Positions 41,026-48,985 of a stretch of DNA of 64,000 bases are shown in pieces. The notes beneath the pieces were generated by a model, which had not been told where the DNA came from, searched no databases, and worked only from the letters and a program-made list of their open reading frames with translations. Source of the DNA: JBMDXB01 sp048594885 (lineage in GTDB: Bacteria > Acidobacteriota > Vicinamibacteria > Vicinamibacterales > 2-12-FULL-66-21); assembly GCA_048594885.1 (NCBI GenBank), contig JBMDXB010000162.1:27309-91308 (forward strand), given 5' to 3'. Each line of letters starts with the position of its first letter. Position 1 is the stretch's first letter. The position numbers and the translations under genes are program-made.

Positions 41026-42643
41026 GCGACTCTGACACCTCGAGCGTGAGGGATTCCGTACCGCCGTCGGCGAGCACGAACCGCGCGGCGGCGTCGCGCA
41101 GGCTCTCCAGGTACGCGCGATCCTCCCATTGGCCCGGTTCGATCGTGCGGACGGCCGCTGCGCGATAGATGCCAGCCGGCAGGCCGACGATCGTGAATCG
41201 CCCGTCCGGCGTCGGTCTCGCCGTCCGCAGCAGCCGCGAAAACGGCATCCAGTGCTGGGCGTCCTCCGAGAAGACGACGACAGTCGCCGCCGCTGTCGGC
41301 TTGCCGCGGCTGTCCAGCACCGTCCCCGAGACGCGGCCGACGCTCTGCGTCACAACAATCGTCAAACCGGTAATCGTCTTTCCGCCGGTCGGGACGTCCC
41401 ACGCCGCGTCCGTGATGTCCCTGTCGCCGAACCGCACCGCGCGCAGGTCCCAGTCCTCGGGAAGCCCGACGATGCGGAACAGAAACGGTCCGCCGAGGCT
41501 CTTCATTTCGAACGACCAGTCGCTCTCGACCGAGACGACCCGGACGGTCGGCAGCACGCGATCGAACGGCGCCGCCAGGGCGACGCGCACCCCCGAATGC
41601 GAGAACGGCGGCGGCGCGCCGGTGTCGGTGGTGAGCGTACCCGTGACCGTGCTGCCGACCTTCGAACTGAGAACCACGTTGTCGATGTCCGCGCCGGCGA
41701 CCGTGACGTAACGTTCGTCGCCTCCGGCCATCACGCTGTAGGAGCCGCCGGGGACCTCTTTGATCTCGAATCCGCCGTCCGCCCCTGCACGCACCGACCG
41801 CATGCCGGCGGTGAAGATTCCTCCTGCGCCTGGGTAACTCATCGCAATCGTGACGCCGGCGTTGGCGGCTGGCTGGCCGTCTTCCCGGACGACGCGGCCG
41901 GAAATCGTTGCCGCGCGGCCCGACTGAAGACTGAAATCCAGGCCGGCGCGATGCTGCGACGGACCGAGCGCGATCGGCTGCGCGAGGTCGGCCGAGCCGC
42001 CAGGGTAATACGTCGCGGCGAACGCCAGCGTCTCCTTCTTCTCGTTGCGCCAGGTCTCGGATGACGAGGCGACGACGTGGTAGCTGCCGGGCGGCAGTCC
42101 CGCGATCCTGAACTGGCCGGCGTCGTCCGTCGTGGCGATTCCGACCGGTGTCTGCACGCGTTTGCCGAGGCGATAGCGCAGCGCCAGCGCGTGGACCTGG
42201 ACGCCGGGATACGGCTCGCCGAGTTCGTCGGTGATGCGTCCCGTCAGCACGGCGCCGCGCGGCAGCGCCATGTCGACACGATCGACGATTCCGCCCGGTG
42301 GCACGTCTACGGTGGCGCCCGTCTCACCTGGCTGACGCTCGCCGAATTGCATGGCGAGATATCCGGCGCGCGACGCGGCGACCGTATACGCGCCCGCCGG
42401 GACGTCCCTTGCCTCGAACACGCCGAGTGAGTTCGTGTTCGCTACGATCGGCATCTGACCCGGGGTCTGCGATCCGATGCTCACGCGAGCGCGGCGCAGT
42501 GGCCTGCCGGTATCGGCGGCGGATACGCGTCCGCGAATGACGCCCGTCTTCGCGGCTTCTGCCGTCTGCCGTTGCCCGATCGTGACGGCGGGATAGGCGA
42601 CGACGGTGGCTGCACCGAACGCGAGTGCGATGAGCGTCCTCAT
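40910..42643 (-). CDS. Carboxypeptidase-regulatory-like domain exported protein (pair A, second gene)
   Basis: A 577-residue exported protein with a signal peptide (MRTLIALAFGAATVVAYPAV) and at least three CarboxypepD_reg-like beta-sandwich domains: GVIRGRVSAADTGRPLRRARV at the start, then AVLTGRITDELGEPYPGVQV, TISGRVVREDGQPAANAGV, and a late RVSGTVLDSRGKPTAAATVV with GIYRAAAVRTIEPGQWEDRA. It lacks a TonB plug or barrel, so it is likely a surface or periplasmic binding protein. Its ATG overlaps the previous stop (ATGA). The homologous C-terminus is reached near 41020, but the frame continues about 35 more residues (SSSVRPTASARTRR...) across the 3' end of the PAS gene, suggesting that the original stop was lost. 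Confidence 0.85.
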   Translation of the reverse strand: MRTLIALAFGAATVVAYPAVTIGQRQTAEAAKTGVIRGRVSAADTGRPLRRARVSIGSQTPGQMPIVANTNSLGVFEARDVPAGAYTVAASRAGYLAMQFGERQPGETGATVDVPPGGIVDRVDMALPRGAVLTGRITDELGEPYPGVQVHALALRYRLGKRVQTPVGIATTDDAGQFRIAGLPPGSYHVVASSSETWRNEKKETLAFAATYYPGGSADLAQPIALGPSQHRAGLDFSLQSGRAATISGRVVREDGQPAANAGVTIAMSYPGAGGIFTAGMRSVRAGADGGFEIKEVPGGSYSVMAGGDERYVTVAGADIDNVVLSSKVGSTVTGTLTTDTGAPPPFSHSGVRVALAAPFDRVLPTVRVVSVESDWSFEMKSLGGPFLFRIVGLPEDWDLRAVRFGDRDITDAAWDVPTGGKTITGLTIVVTQSVGRVSGTVLDSRGKPTAAATVVVFSEDAQHWMPFSRLLRTARPTPDGRFTIVGLPAGIYRAAAVRTIEPGQWEDRAYLESLRDAAARFVLADGGTESLTLEVSESPSSSVRPTASARTRRPLPCGRAARAADRSDRTRCRAPA

Positions 42644-44301
42644 GGCCGCCCTCCGGCGGTCAACTGGATCGTCGCCGTCGATCCCTCCGTCAGCTCGATC
42701 CGCACGGCTTCCCGTACGAGCGAATCGAGGAATGCGGGATCTTCCCATTGACCGTCGATGACGAAGTCCCTGGCAATCGCGCGGTAGACACCGGACGGAA
42801 GACCCGCGATCGTGAAGCGTCCCTTGTCGTCGGGGCGAGCGGCTTTGATGAAGCGGGAGCCCGGTCCCCAGAGCGCTCTGTTCTCGGCAAAGACGACGAT
42901 CGTTGCATCGGGAAATGGCGCGCCCGCTCGATCGACGACGTCGCCGGCCACCCGCGCACCGGTGCGGCTGATGACGACCTGCAGCCGCTCGACGTCCGGC
43001 GCGCCGCGCACAATCGGGAGCGGCACGTCCGTGATGTCGCGGCCGTCGAGCAGCACGCGCTTCAGCATCCATTCCTGCGGCAGGCCGGTCATTCGAAAGA
43101 GGTACTGCCCCTCCGCCCGTGCGATGCGGAAGCTCCAGTTCGAACTGGGCAAGGACTCGCGTGGCGCCGCCCAGACAGGCAGCACGGATTCCGCGTCAAC
43201 CTGGATCGGAATCACGCGTGCCGCCGTCGGCGGGAACGGCGGAGGCGCGCCCTCGTCGGTTACCACGGTCCCGGCGATCGCGGTCGGCTTTCGCGGCGCC
43301 ACCACGACGTGCTTTACCTCGCCATCGTTGACGACCGCCTGCACTCCGACCCGGTCGCTCTCGGTGCCGGAGTAGATCTGGTACTCGCCGGCCGCCAGCT
43401 TCGTCAGCTCGAAGGCGCCGCGTGCGTCGCTCTTCGTGCGGCCGCCGAAGCCGGCGCTCTGCAGCGCGCCGCCGATCGTCCGCGTGATGCGATCCATGTT
43501 GACCACTTGGCCGGCGATAGGCTGCCCGTTGGCGTCCTCGAGCACGCCGGTGACGCGCGCCGCGCGTCCGGCGATCAGGCGGAACTCGAGCCCCGCAACC
43601 TCTTGTCCGAGCGCCACGGGGATGGTCTGCGGCTCGTCGCGTTCCTTCACACCGGGGAAGTACGTCACCGCGAATACGTAGGTCTCCTTGCCATCGTCTC
43701 CCTCCCACACCTCGGTGGAGGAGGCGCGGATCTGGTACGCGCCGGGGTCGAGGCCGCTCAGGCGAAACTCGCCGGCGTCGTTGGTGGTGGTGATGCGGGC
43801 GGCCACCGGCACGCGACGGCCGCGGATGTATCGGTGATCGATGGCTTCGACCCTCGCGCCCGGGCAGGGTTCGCCGATTTCGTCGAGCACGCGGCCGGCG
43901 AGCACGCCGCCGCGATAGAGCGCGATCTCGATTCCTTCGAGGGTCTCGCCGCCGCGCACGTCGACGGTTCTTCCTGCCTCACGTGGGCGCCGCTGGCCGT
44001 ACTGAATGGTCAAGTAGCCGGCGCGCGCCGCCGTGAGCGAATACGCACCGGCCGGGACGCCCGCGATCTCGAATATCCCGCGCGTATCGGTCACACCGGA
44101 CGGCGGGTTGGGCATCTGCGTGTTGACCGTCACGCGCACGCGATGCAGCGGCCGGCCGTCGGCTGCGGCGACGACTCGGCCGCGGATGATGCCGGTGGCT
44201 GCCGACGGTGTGGTGTCGCGCGCCGGTGTTGTCTGCGCAGCGGCAGCGGCGGCGAGCACGAGAAGCAGGATGCCCATCGGGCCTCGGGTTCGCGGCGCCA
44301 T
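42640..44301 (-). CDS. Carboxypeptidase-regulatory-like domain exported protein (pair A, first gene)
   Basis: A 553-residue exported protein. An Ala-rich signal (MGILLLVLAAAAAAQ) is followed by repeated CarboxypepD_reg-like units: GIIRGRVVAAADGRPLHRVRV, GVLAGRVLDEIGEPCPGARV, ARVTGVLEDANGQPIAGQVV, AIAGTVVTDEGAPPPFPPTA and ARVAGDVVDRAGAPFPDATI. Family features include GLDPGAYQIRASS and GLPSGVYRAIARDFVIDGQWEDPA. It is clearly paralogous to the next gene, to which its stop is coupled (ATGA). The product probably sits in the periplasm or on the cell surface; ligand unknown. ATG 44301 is preferred over 44349 because it precedes the signal peptide; ATG 44277 is an alternative. The divergent antitoxin-like gene starts within 64 bp. 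Confidence 0.86.
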   Translation of the reverse strand: MAPRTRGPMGILLLVLAAAAAAQTTPARDTTPSAATGIIRGRVVAAADGRPLHRVRVTVNTQMPNPPSGVTDTRGIFEIAGVPAGAYSLTAARAGYLTIQYGQRRPREAGRTVDVRGGETLEGIEIALYRGGVLAGRVLDEIGEPCPGARVEAIDHRYIRGRRVPVAARITTTNDAGEFRLSGLDPGAYQIRASSTEVWEGDDGKETYVFAVTYFPGVKERDEPQTIPVALGQEVAGLEFRLIAGRAARVTGVLEDANGQPIAGQVVNMDRITRTIGGALQSAGFGGRTKSDARGAFELTKLAAGEYQIYSGTESDRVGVQAVVNDGEVKHVVVAPRKPTAIAGTVVTDEGAPPPFPPTAARVIPIQVDAESVLPVWAAPRESLPSSNWSFRIARAEGQYLFRMTGLPQEWMLKRVLLDGRDITDVPLPIVRGAPDVERLQVVISRTGARVAGDVVDRAGAPFPDATIVVFAENRALWGPGSRFIKAARPDDKGRFTIAGLPSGVYRAIARDFVIDGQWEDPAFLDSLVREAVRIELTEGSTATIQLTAGGRP

Positions 44302-44364
44302 GATAACCGAGCCGACGCTGCACGGCCAATGAATGGTGCCGTAGCGCACGGCTACGATGACGTG

Positions 44365-44604
44365 GTGAGTCGCCGGATTACACAGCGAGAGCTCCGCAAC
44401 GACAGCGGCCGCATCATGCGCGCGCTCGACAAGGGGAAGGCGTTCGTGGTCACGCGTAATGGCGTTCCCGTGGGCGAGTTGATCCCGCTGCGTCAGCGAG
44501 CGTTCGTACCTTCAGAGGTCGTAGTGGCAGCGTTTGCCGGTGCGCCGGCGCAGATGGCGTCAGTCCGTGGGCTGAAATGGGAGTATAATCAGAGGCTAGA
44601 GTGA
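44365..44604 (+). CDS. Phd/YefM-family antitoxin-like protein, no toxin partner
   Basis: A 79-residue protein matching the Phd/YefM antitoxin fold: RRITQRELRNDSGRIMRALDKGKAFVVTRNGVPVGELIPL (written across residues 3-42), with the typical RNDSGRIMRAL helix and VVTRNGVPVGEL strand pair. The C-terminal 35 residues, which normally bind a PIN or Doc toxin, are VPSEVVVAAFAGAPAQMASVRGLKWEYNQRLE. No PIN, Doc or RelE gene follows; the next gene encodes a ribbon-helix-helix-like protein. The start is GTG 44365, where family homology begins; ATG 44329 would add 12 unrelated residues. The stop is 6 bp before the next start, so the three small genes probably form one unit. Confidence 0.8.
   Translation: MSRRITQRELRNDSGRIMRALDKGKAFVVTRNGVPVGELIPLRQRAFVPSEVVVAAFAGAPAQMASVRGLKWEYNQRLE
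44584..44589 (+). promoter_or_regulatory. Possible internal -10 box TATAAT near the end of the antitoxin gene
   Basis: A perfect TATAAT lies 21 bp before the ATG at 44611, within the last codons of the antitoxin-like gene (encoding part of EYNQ). No clear -35 is seen. It could give the ribbon-helix-helix gene its own transcript. Confidence 0.35.
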
Positions 44605-44610
44605 GCTGAA

Positions 44611-44958
44611 ATGAGCACTACCAGAGTCCAGCCAGTTCTAACGCCGACCGAACTGGCGCTCGTCGACCAGATGGCCGAGCTGACGGGCTCGAAGCGGACA
44701 GACGTGATCAAAAGCGCACTGGCCGTCTATCACTGGTTCGTCCGTCAGGTATTGACCGGCGGCAGCGTCGTCGCCCGCAAGCCGACAGGAGAGGAAATCG
44801 TGCTCGAGACCGCCGAACTCGCCGCACTCGCCGGAAAGGGCCATCGTCTGAGTCCCGAGGAACTTGGCCTGCTTGCGAAGGAGCTCGTTTCAGCACCGAA
44901 TGCCGTCGAAGCCGCAAGAATCAAGGAGCGGCTGACGCGCGGTTTTTACGGCATCTGA
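44611..44958 (+). CDS. Small ribbon-helix-helix-like DNA-binding protein
   Basis: A 115-residue protein. The N-terminal 50 residues fit a ribbon-helix-helix (CopG/ParD-type) fold: strand VQPVLTPTE, helix LALVDQMAELTG, turn SKRTDVIKSALAVYHWFVRQVL. A central GGSVVARKPTGEEIVLETAEL strand pair follows, then a helical tail ending in EAARIKERLTRGFYGI. Proteins of this shape often serve as the antitoxin or regulator in a two-gene module. It starts 6 bp after the antitoxin-like gene and ends 7 bp before the 81-aa gene. The DNA-binding call is inferred from the fold pattern; the target is unknown. Confidence 0.72.
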   Translation: MSTTRVQPVLTPTELALVDQMAELTGSKRTDVIKSALAVYHWFVRQVLTGGSVVARKPTGEEIVLETAELAALAGKGHRLSPEELGLLAKELVSAPNAVEAARIKERLTRGFYGI

Positions 44959-44965
44959 GCGTGTC

Positions 44966-45211
44966 GTGCCGAAGGTCCGGCGTCACAGTCTTCCCCCTGC
45001 GCTGTTTCAACATCTCCTGGACCGTATTCACGCCCGCAAGATTCCCGCGACACAAATCGAGCTGCTCGCGAACTGGCTCGACGGGGAACCAGACGTACCG
45101 GACGGTGAATGGTACAAGCGGTTCTCCGGGATGATCGTCTGTGGTGAAGGCGAACTGATCAAAACGTTCCTTCTGCCAGGACAGTCTCCCAAAGGCGTGC
45201 GCGTCTCGTAG
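44966..45211 (+). CDS. Unrecognised 81-residue protein, third gene of the mini-cassette
   Basis: A small basic-to-neutral protein: MPKVRRHSLPPALFQHLLDR, then helix KIPATQIELLANWLDGEPDV, then WYKRFSGMIVCGEGELIKTF and LLPGQSPKGVRVS. It has no signal peptide or TM helix, one Cys (in the IVCGEGEL strand), and a Pro/Gly-rich end. I do not recognise the family. The GTG start is 7 bp after the ribbon-helix-helix gene, so it is almost certainly co-expressed. It could be the toxin or effector partner of that protein; this is inference from order and size only. It converges on the M56 gene with an 11-bp gap. Confidence 0.6.
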   Translation: MPKVRRHSLPPALFQHLLDRIHARKIPATQIELLANWLDGEPDVPDGEWYKRFSGMIVCGEGELIKTFLLPGQSPKGVRVS

Positions 45212-45222
45212 GCGCTGCCACA

Positions 45223-47625
45223 TCAGCGCAGCGGCATCGCCTCAGACCGCGACATCATCGACTGATACGACAGCGGCATCTGGCCGGCGCGGATGGCGCC
45301 CGCGTCCTTCAACAGCCGCTCGCGGTCGGCAGGCCGGAGCGCGGCGGAACGCTCCAGGAACTCGGCGACCGATTCGCGCTCGCCTTCCTTCAGCAGGTAG
45401 TTGACCAGCCGCATGTCGAGGCCGAAGACATGGGTTTCGAGCGCGCGCGACGCCGGTGCCTTGGTGGCGTCGAGCATGTAGCGGACGGCACTGGCGCGAT
45501 CCCCTTCGCGCAGCGCATGCGCAGCGAGGGCGACGGTCGCGTTGTAGACGACGCCGCCGTGCCAGGGATGCTCCGTGAATTTCGGCGCGAGCGCGAGCGC
45601 GTCCTGCGCGTATCGCTTCGACAGCGTGTAGCTGGAATCGGACGCGGTCTTGTCGGTGGCCGCGAGCGACTCGGCGCCCATGTAGCGCGTCGCCGGAAGC
45701 TGATACAGCAGCTCGAAGCGTTCATTCTCCGGCATGGCGGCCAGCGCCTCGGGTTCCTTGTCGCCCAATGCGCGCTGCTCGTCCGGCGTGAGCCCCCAGC
45801 CCTTGCTGACGCGCTCGGCGATCGAGCCGCCGACGAGCGCCGCCTCGCGCGCCCGCAGCTTCTCCCGCAACTCCCACTCGCGGTCGTGCACCTCGAACGC
45901 AATCAGCCCTTCGCGCGCGCGCGCGTCGTTCGGGTCGAGCTGCACGGCGCGCTGCAGGAGCTGGATGCCGAAGCGCTGCCGGTTCTGGTCGCTGTAAACC
46001 CTCGACAACCGCATGCCTGCGATCGACAGGACCTTGGCCTCGCTGGACGCGAGGAGCCGCCGCCGCACGTCGCGCGCGTACGGGTCCGAGTCGAATGCGG
46101 TGAGCGGCGCGCCGTTGCGCGGGTCGGTCGGTCCGGTGACGACGCTCGCATACAGCTCGCCGAGACGCGCCGACGCCTTGTATCGCAGCAACAGCTCCTC
46201 GGCAATCCTCGGCTCCTCGGCGAAGAAGAAGAGGGCCGCATTGGCGAGCACCTTCTCGCTCGCCGTCGGACTCGCGGTGTGCTTCAGCCAGCGCTTCTTC
46301 GCCTCGGCGTAGGTGACCGGATCCGCCTGTGCCGACACCTGCCACATCGCCAGGTCATGTTCCGGATGATTCTCGATGAGCCAGAGGATGTGCGGCCGCC
46401 GGCGCGCGACCATCTCGTTCCAGCCGAGCACCCGCTGCCCGCTCGTCTGGTAGAACGTGCGCAACGTGCTGAGCGTCCCGAAGTCCTCGGGCGTTCGTTT
46501 CAGCGACTGCTCCAGCGCATCGACCTCCGCCGCCGTCATGTTCCGCGCGCGTTCGTACTCGGCCTGACGCGCCTTCTGCTGCTCGAGCCGCTCGGCCACT
46601 TCCGGATTCGGCGCCAGCGCCGGCGGCGCCGGCTGCGGCTGGCGGCAGGCCACGACGACGAGGATCGCGGTGGCGCACGCGGCGAGCACGCCGGCGGTGC
46701 GGAGGCGGGACATCGCGCCCGCTTCGCCACGCAGCACGCGCTCCACGCGCCGCTCGAAATGGCCGGTGCCGTCGACGCCGATCCCCTGCCAGGCGACGCG
46801 TCCGCCGCGCACGCGCACCGCCTCGGCGATGTCGACCAGCACCGCCGCATAGCGCTGGCGCTCCCCGACGACGAGTACGGCCGCTTCGTCCGCCGCTTCC
46901 TCGGCGGAGGCCGCCAGCGCCCGTTCGAGCCACCAGGCGAGCGGGTGGAACCAATAGAGGCAGCGGTTGACGCGCGCGGCGAGCCTCACCAGCCCGTCGC
47001 GCCGCCGGATGTGCGCGCGCTCGTGCGCGAGGCACGCCTGCAACTTCTCGTCCGGCCAGCCGCGCCAGTCCGACGGCAGGATGATCGACGGCCGCAGTAC
47101 GCCTGCCGAGAGCGGCGTGGCCACGCGCGTCGATTCACGGACCGGAACGTCGCACGCCATCGCGACCGGCGTCGCGCCGCGGGCGAGCCGCGCGACGGCA
47201 TGCCAGCCGGCCGCCAAATGCAACAGAAGCACGCATACACCGAGCAGGTAGACGACCAACAGGACGCGCTGCATGGACCATTCGCCGCGCCGAGTGACCG
47301 TGACGCCCGTGGGCTCGAACCGAACCGTCACCGGTTCGGAGCCGGCGGCGGCCACACCCTGCAGCCGGGTCGTCGAAGAGGGCAGTGCGTACGGAATCCC
47401 GCCGGTTTCCGCGGTCTGCTCCGCCGCGGCGGGACGCGTGGGGATGAACGGGATGCCGATTGGCGGCACGATGGTGGTCAACAGCGGCATCGACAGCATC
47501 GCGATGAGCACGAACATCCATGCCGCATGACGCACGCCGCTGCGCCGTACCCGCATCACCCTGAGCACGAGTCCGACGAGCGCCGCGACGGCGAGCACCC
47601 GAAGCGAAACATCGAGGAGCATCAT
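45223..47625 (-). CDS. M56-family (BlaR1-like) membrane metallopeptidase with helical-repeat C-terminus
   Basis: An 800-residue sensor protease. TM helices near residues 8-22, 36-52 and 120-140 precede a zinc peptidase domain with HERAHIRRRDG (HExxH-type, residues 201-205) and LYWFHPLAWWLERAL. A further TM helix (GVLAACATAILVVVACRQ, about residues 312-330) leads to a 460-residue extracytoplasmic domain of helical, TPR/HAT-like repeats, including IQLLQRAVQLDPNDARAREGLIAFE. BlaR1 proteins sense a signal outside and cleave the BlaI repressor. The beta-lactam-binding domain is absent; the repeat domain probably serves as the sensor. Its ATG overlaps the stop of the BlaI-like gene (ATGA). Confidence 0.88.
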   Translation of the reverse strand: MMLLDVSLRVLAVAALVGLVLRVMRVRRSGVRHAAWMFVLIAMLSMPLLTTIVPPIGIPFIPTRPAAAEQTAETGGIPYALPSSTTRLQGVAAAGSEPVTVRFEPTGVTVTRRGEWSMQRVLLVVYLLGVCVLLLHLAAGWHAVARLARGATPVAMACDVPVRESTRVATPLSAGVLRPSIILPSDWRGWPDEKLQACLAHERAHIRRRDGLVRLAARVNRCLYWFHPLAWWLERALAASAEEAADEAAVLVVGERQRYAAVLVDIAEAVRVRGGRVAWQGIGVDGTGHFERRVERVLRGEAGAMSRLRTAGVLAACATAILVVVACRQPQPAPPALAPNPEVAERLEQQKARQAEYERARNMTAAEVDALEQSLKRTPEDFGTLSTLRTFYQTSGQRVLGWNEMVARRRPHILWLIENHPEHDLAMWQVSAQADPVTYAEAKKRWLKHTASPTASEKVLANAALFFFAEEPRIAEELLLRYKASARLGELYASVVTGPTDPRNGAPLTAFDSDPYARDVRRRLLASSEAKVLSIAGMRLSRVYSDQNRQRFGIQLLQRAVQLDPNDARAREGLIAFEVHDREWELREKLRAREAALVGGSIAERVSKGWGLTPDEQRALGDKEPEALAAMPENERFELLYQLPATRYMGAESLAATDKTASDSSYTLSKRYAQDALALAPKFTEHPWHGGVVYNATVALAAHALREGDRASAVRYMLDATKAPASRALETHVFGLDMRLVNYLLKEGERESVAEFLERSAALRPADRERLLKDAGAIRAGQMPLSYQSMMSRSEAMPLR

Positions 47626-48002
47626 GGCTTGCCGACTTTCTTTGCCAGGCGTTTGATGGCGTCCGCGCTCAACACCTTCTCGTCAACCATTCCCGCGAGG
47701 AACTGCTCGGCCGACCCCGCCCAGAAGCGGTCGATGATCTGCCGCACCGCCCGCGCCGCCACGCTCGTCCGCTGCGTCGTCGCGCGGTAGACGAAGACCT
47801 TGCCCTCGGTGGCGTGCGTCAGGTAGCCGCGCTGCTCGAGCCGGCGCAGCAGCGTGCGCATGCTGGAATCCTTCAATGGGTGCCGCGGCTGCAGCCCGTG
47901 GCGGATCTGCTCGGAGGTCGACGGTCCGTTCGTCCAGATGAAATCGAGGATGGCCTGCTGGAGCTCGGTGAGCGGCTGACGGGGTCTGTTACGCTGTGTC
48001 AC
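47622..48002 (-). CDS. BlaI/MecI/CopY-family transcriptional repressor
   Basis: A 126-residue winged-helix repressor: PLTELQQAILDFIWTNGPST, then RHPLKDSSMRTLLRRLEQRGYLTH, KVFVYRATTQRTSVAARAV, and the C-terminal dimerisation helices FWAGSAEQFLAGMVDE. The cleavage or dimer region is intact. It is encoded with the M56 protease in the standard order (repressor, then sensor) and with a 4-bp overlap. GTG 48002 is chosen because homology starts there; a perfect inverted repeat lies directly upstream. The transcript may be leaderless or start within the operator. Regulated genes probably include its own operon and perhaps the divergent DUF1080 gene 89 bp away. Confidence 0.92.
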   Translation of the reverse strand: MTQRNRPRQPLTELQQAILDFIWTNGPSTSEQIRHGLQPRHPLKDSSMRTLLRRLEQRGYLTHATEGKVFVYRATTQRTSVAARAVRQIIDRFWAGSAEQFLAGMVDEKVLSADAIKRLAKKVGKP

Positions 48003-48017
48003 GTTACAAGTTGTAAC
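48003..48017. promoter_or_regulatory. BlaI-type operator GTTACAA-G-TTGTAAC
   Basis: A perfect 7-1-7 palindrome containing the TTACA/TGTAA half-sites typical of BlaI/MecI operators. It directly abuts the GTG start of the BlaI-like gene and lies between that gene and the divergent DUF1080 gene. Confidence 0.78.
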
Positions 48018-48090
48018 ACTTGGCGGGCGGCGTGGCAACTGTTTTCTTCCGGACCGCGCTAAGATAGGCGCCTCGATACCGGAGGCGAAC

Positions 48091-48978
48091 ATGCGACGTG
48101 CCGGGCTGTGGGGAATGCTGCTGCTCGTGACCGTGTCCGCGCTGGAGGCGCAGCGCGCGAAGCCAGCCGCGAAGAACGATCCGAACGCCAAGGAGTGGAT
48201 TCAACTGTTCAACGGCCGCGATCTCAACGGCTGGACGCCGAAGTTCGCGAAGCACGATCTCGGCGAGAACTTGAACGACACGTTCCGCGTCGCCGACGGG
48301 CTGCTGCAGGTCCGCTACGACAAGTGGACGGCGTTCGATCGCGAGTTCGGGCACCTCTTCTACCGCGAGCCGTTCTCGTACTATCTGCTCGCCGCAGAGT
48401 ACCGCTTCGTCGGCGAACAGATTCCGCACGCCGGTCCCAGCCTTTCATGGGCGATCCGCAACAACGGCCTGATGCTGCACTCGCCGGACCCGAAGACGAT
48501 GCTGAAGGACCAGGATTTCCCGATCTCGATCGAAGTGCAGCTGCTGGGAGGACTGGGGAACGGCAAGCCGCGCTCCACGGCGAATCTCTGCACGCCGGGA
48601 ACCCACGTGGTGATGAACGGCAAGCTGCACACGGCGCACTGCACGAACTCGACGTCGAAGACCTACGACGGCGATCAGTGGGTCAGGGTGGAGGTCCTGG
48701 TCCACGGCGACGAAGTCATCAAGCACATGGTCGAAGGGCAGACGGTGCTCGAATATACCAAGCCGCAGATCGGCGGAGGGTCCGCGTCACCGACGGATCC
48801 GGCCGTGAAAGTGGATGGGACACCGCTCACCGGCGGCTACATCTCAATCCAAGCGGAGACCGCGCCGACGGACTTCCGCAAGATCGAGCTGCTCAACCTC
48901 GAAGGCTGCATGGATCCGAAGGCGGCGAACTACAAATCGCACTTCGTGAAAGCAAACCCAAAGGCCTGCCGCTTCTGA
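48091..48978 (+). CDS. DUF1080 (3-keto-disaccharide hydrolase-type) exported protein
   Basis: A 295-residue exported protein (signal MRRAGLWGMLLLVTVSALEAQ). The DUF1080 domain is a concanavalin-like beta-jelly roll: EWIQLFNGRDLNGWTPK, DTFRVADGLLQVRYDKW, GHLFYREPFSYYLLAAEYRF, ISIEVQLLGG, GGYISIQAETAPTDFRKIELLNL. In this family the start LFNGRDLNGW is diagnostic. Some members hydrolyse 3-keto-disaccharides, which would fit the glycoside-oxidising enzymes at the start of the window. The C-terminus adds MDPKAANYKSHFVKANPKAC. A CCGGAGG ribosome-binding site lies 6 nt upstream. Confidence 0.92.
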   Translation: MRRAGLWGMLLLVTVSALEAQRAKPAAKNDPNAKEWIQLFNGRDLNGWTPKFAKHDLGENLNDTFRVADGLLQVRYDKWTAFDREFGHLFYREPFSYYLLAAEYRFVGEQIPHAGPSLSWAIRNNGLMLHSPDPKTMLKDQDFPISIEVQLLGGLGNGKPRSTANLCTPGTHVVMNGKLHTAHCTNSTSKTYDGDQWVRVEVLVHGDEVIKHMVEGQTVLEYTKPQIGGGSASPTDPAVKVDGTPLTGGYISIQAETAPTDFRKIELLNLEGCMDPKAANYKSHFVKANPKACRF

Positions 48979-48985
48979 GGCACGT

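Noticed and set aside
44365..44604. Complete Phd/Doc or YefM/YoeB toxin-antitoxin system
   Set aside because: No Doc, PIN or RelE-type toxin is encoded on either side; only the antitoxin-like gene is clear.
45223..47625. Beta-lactam sensor BlaR1
   Set aside because: The penicillin-binding C-terminal domain is missing and replaced by helical repeats.
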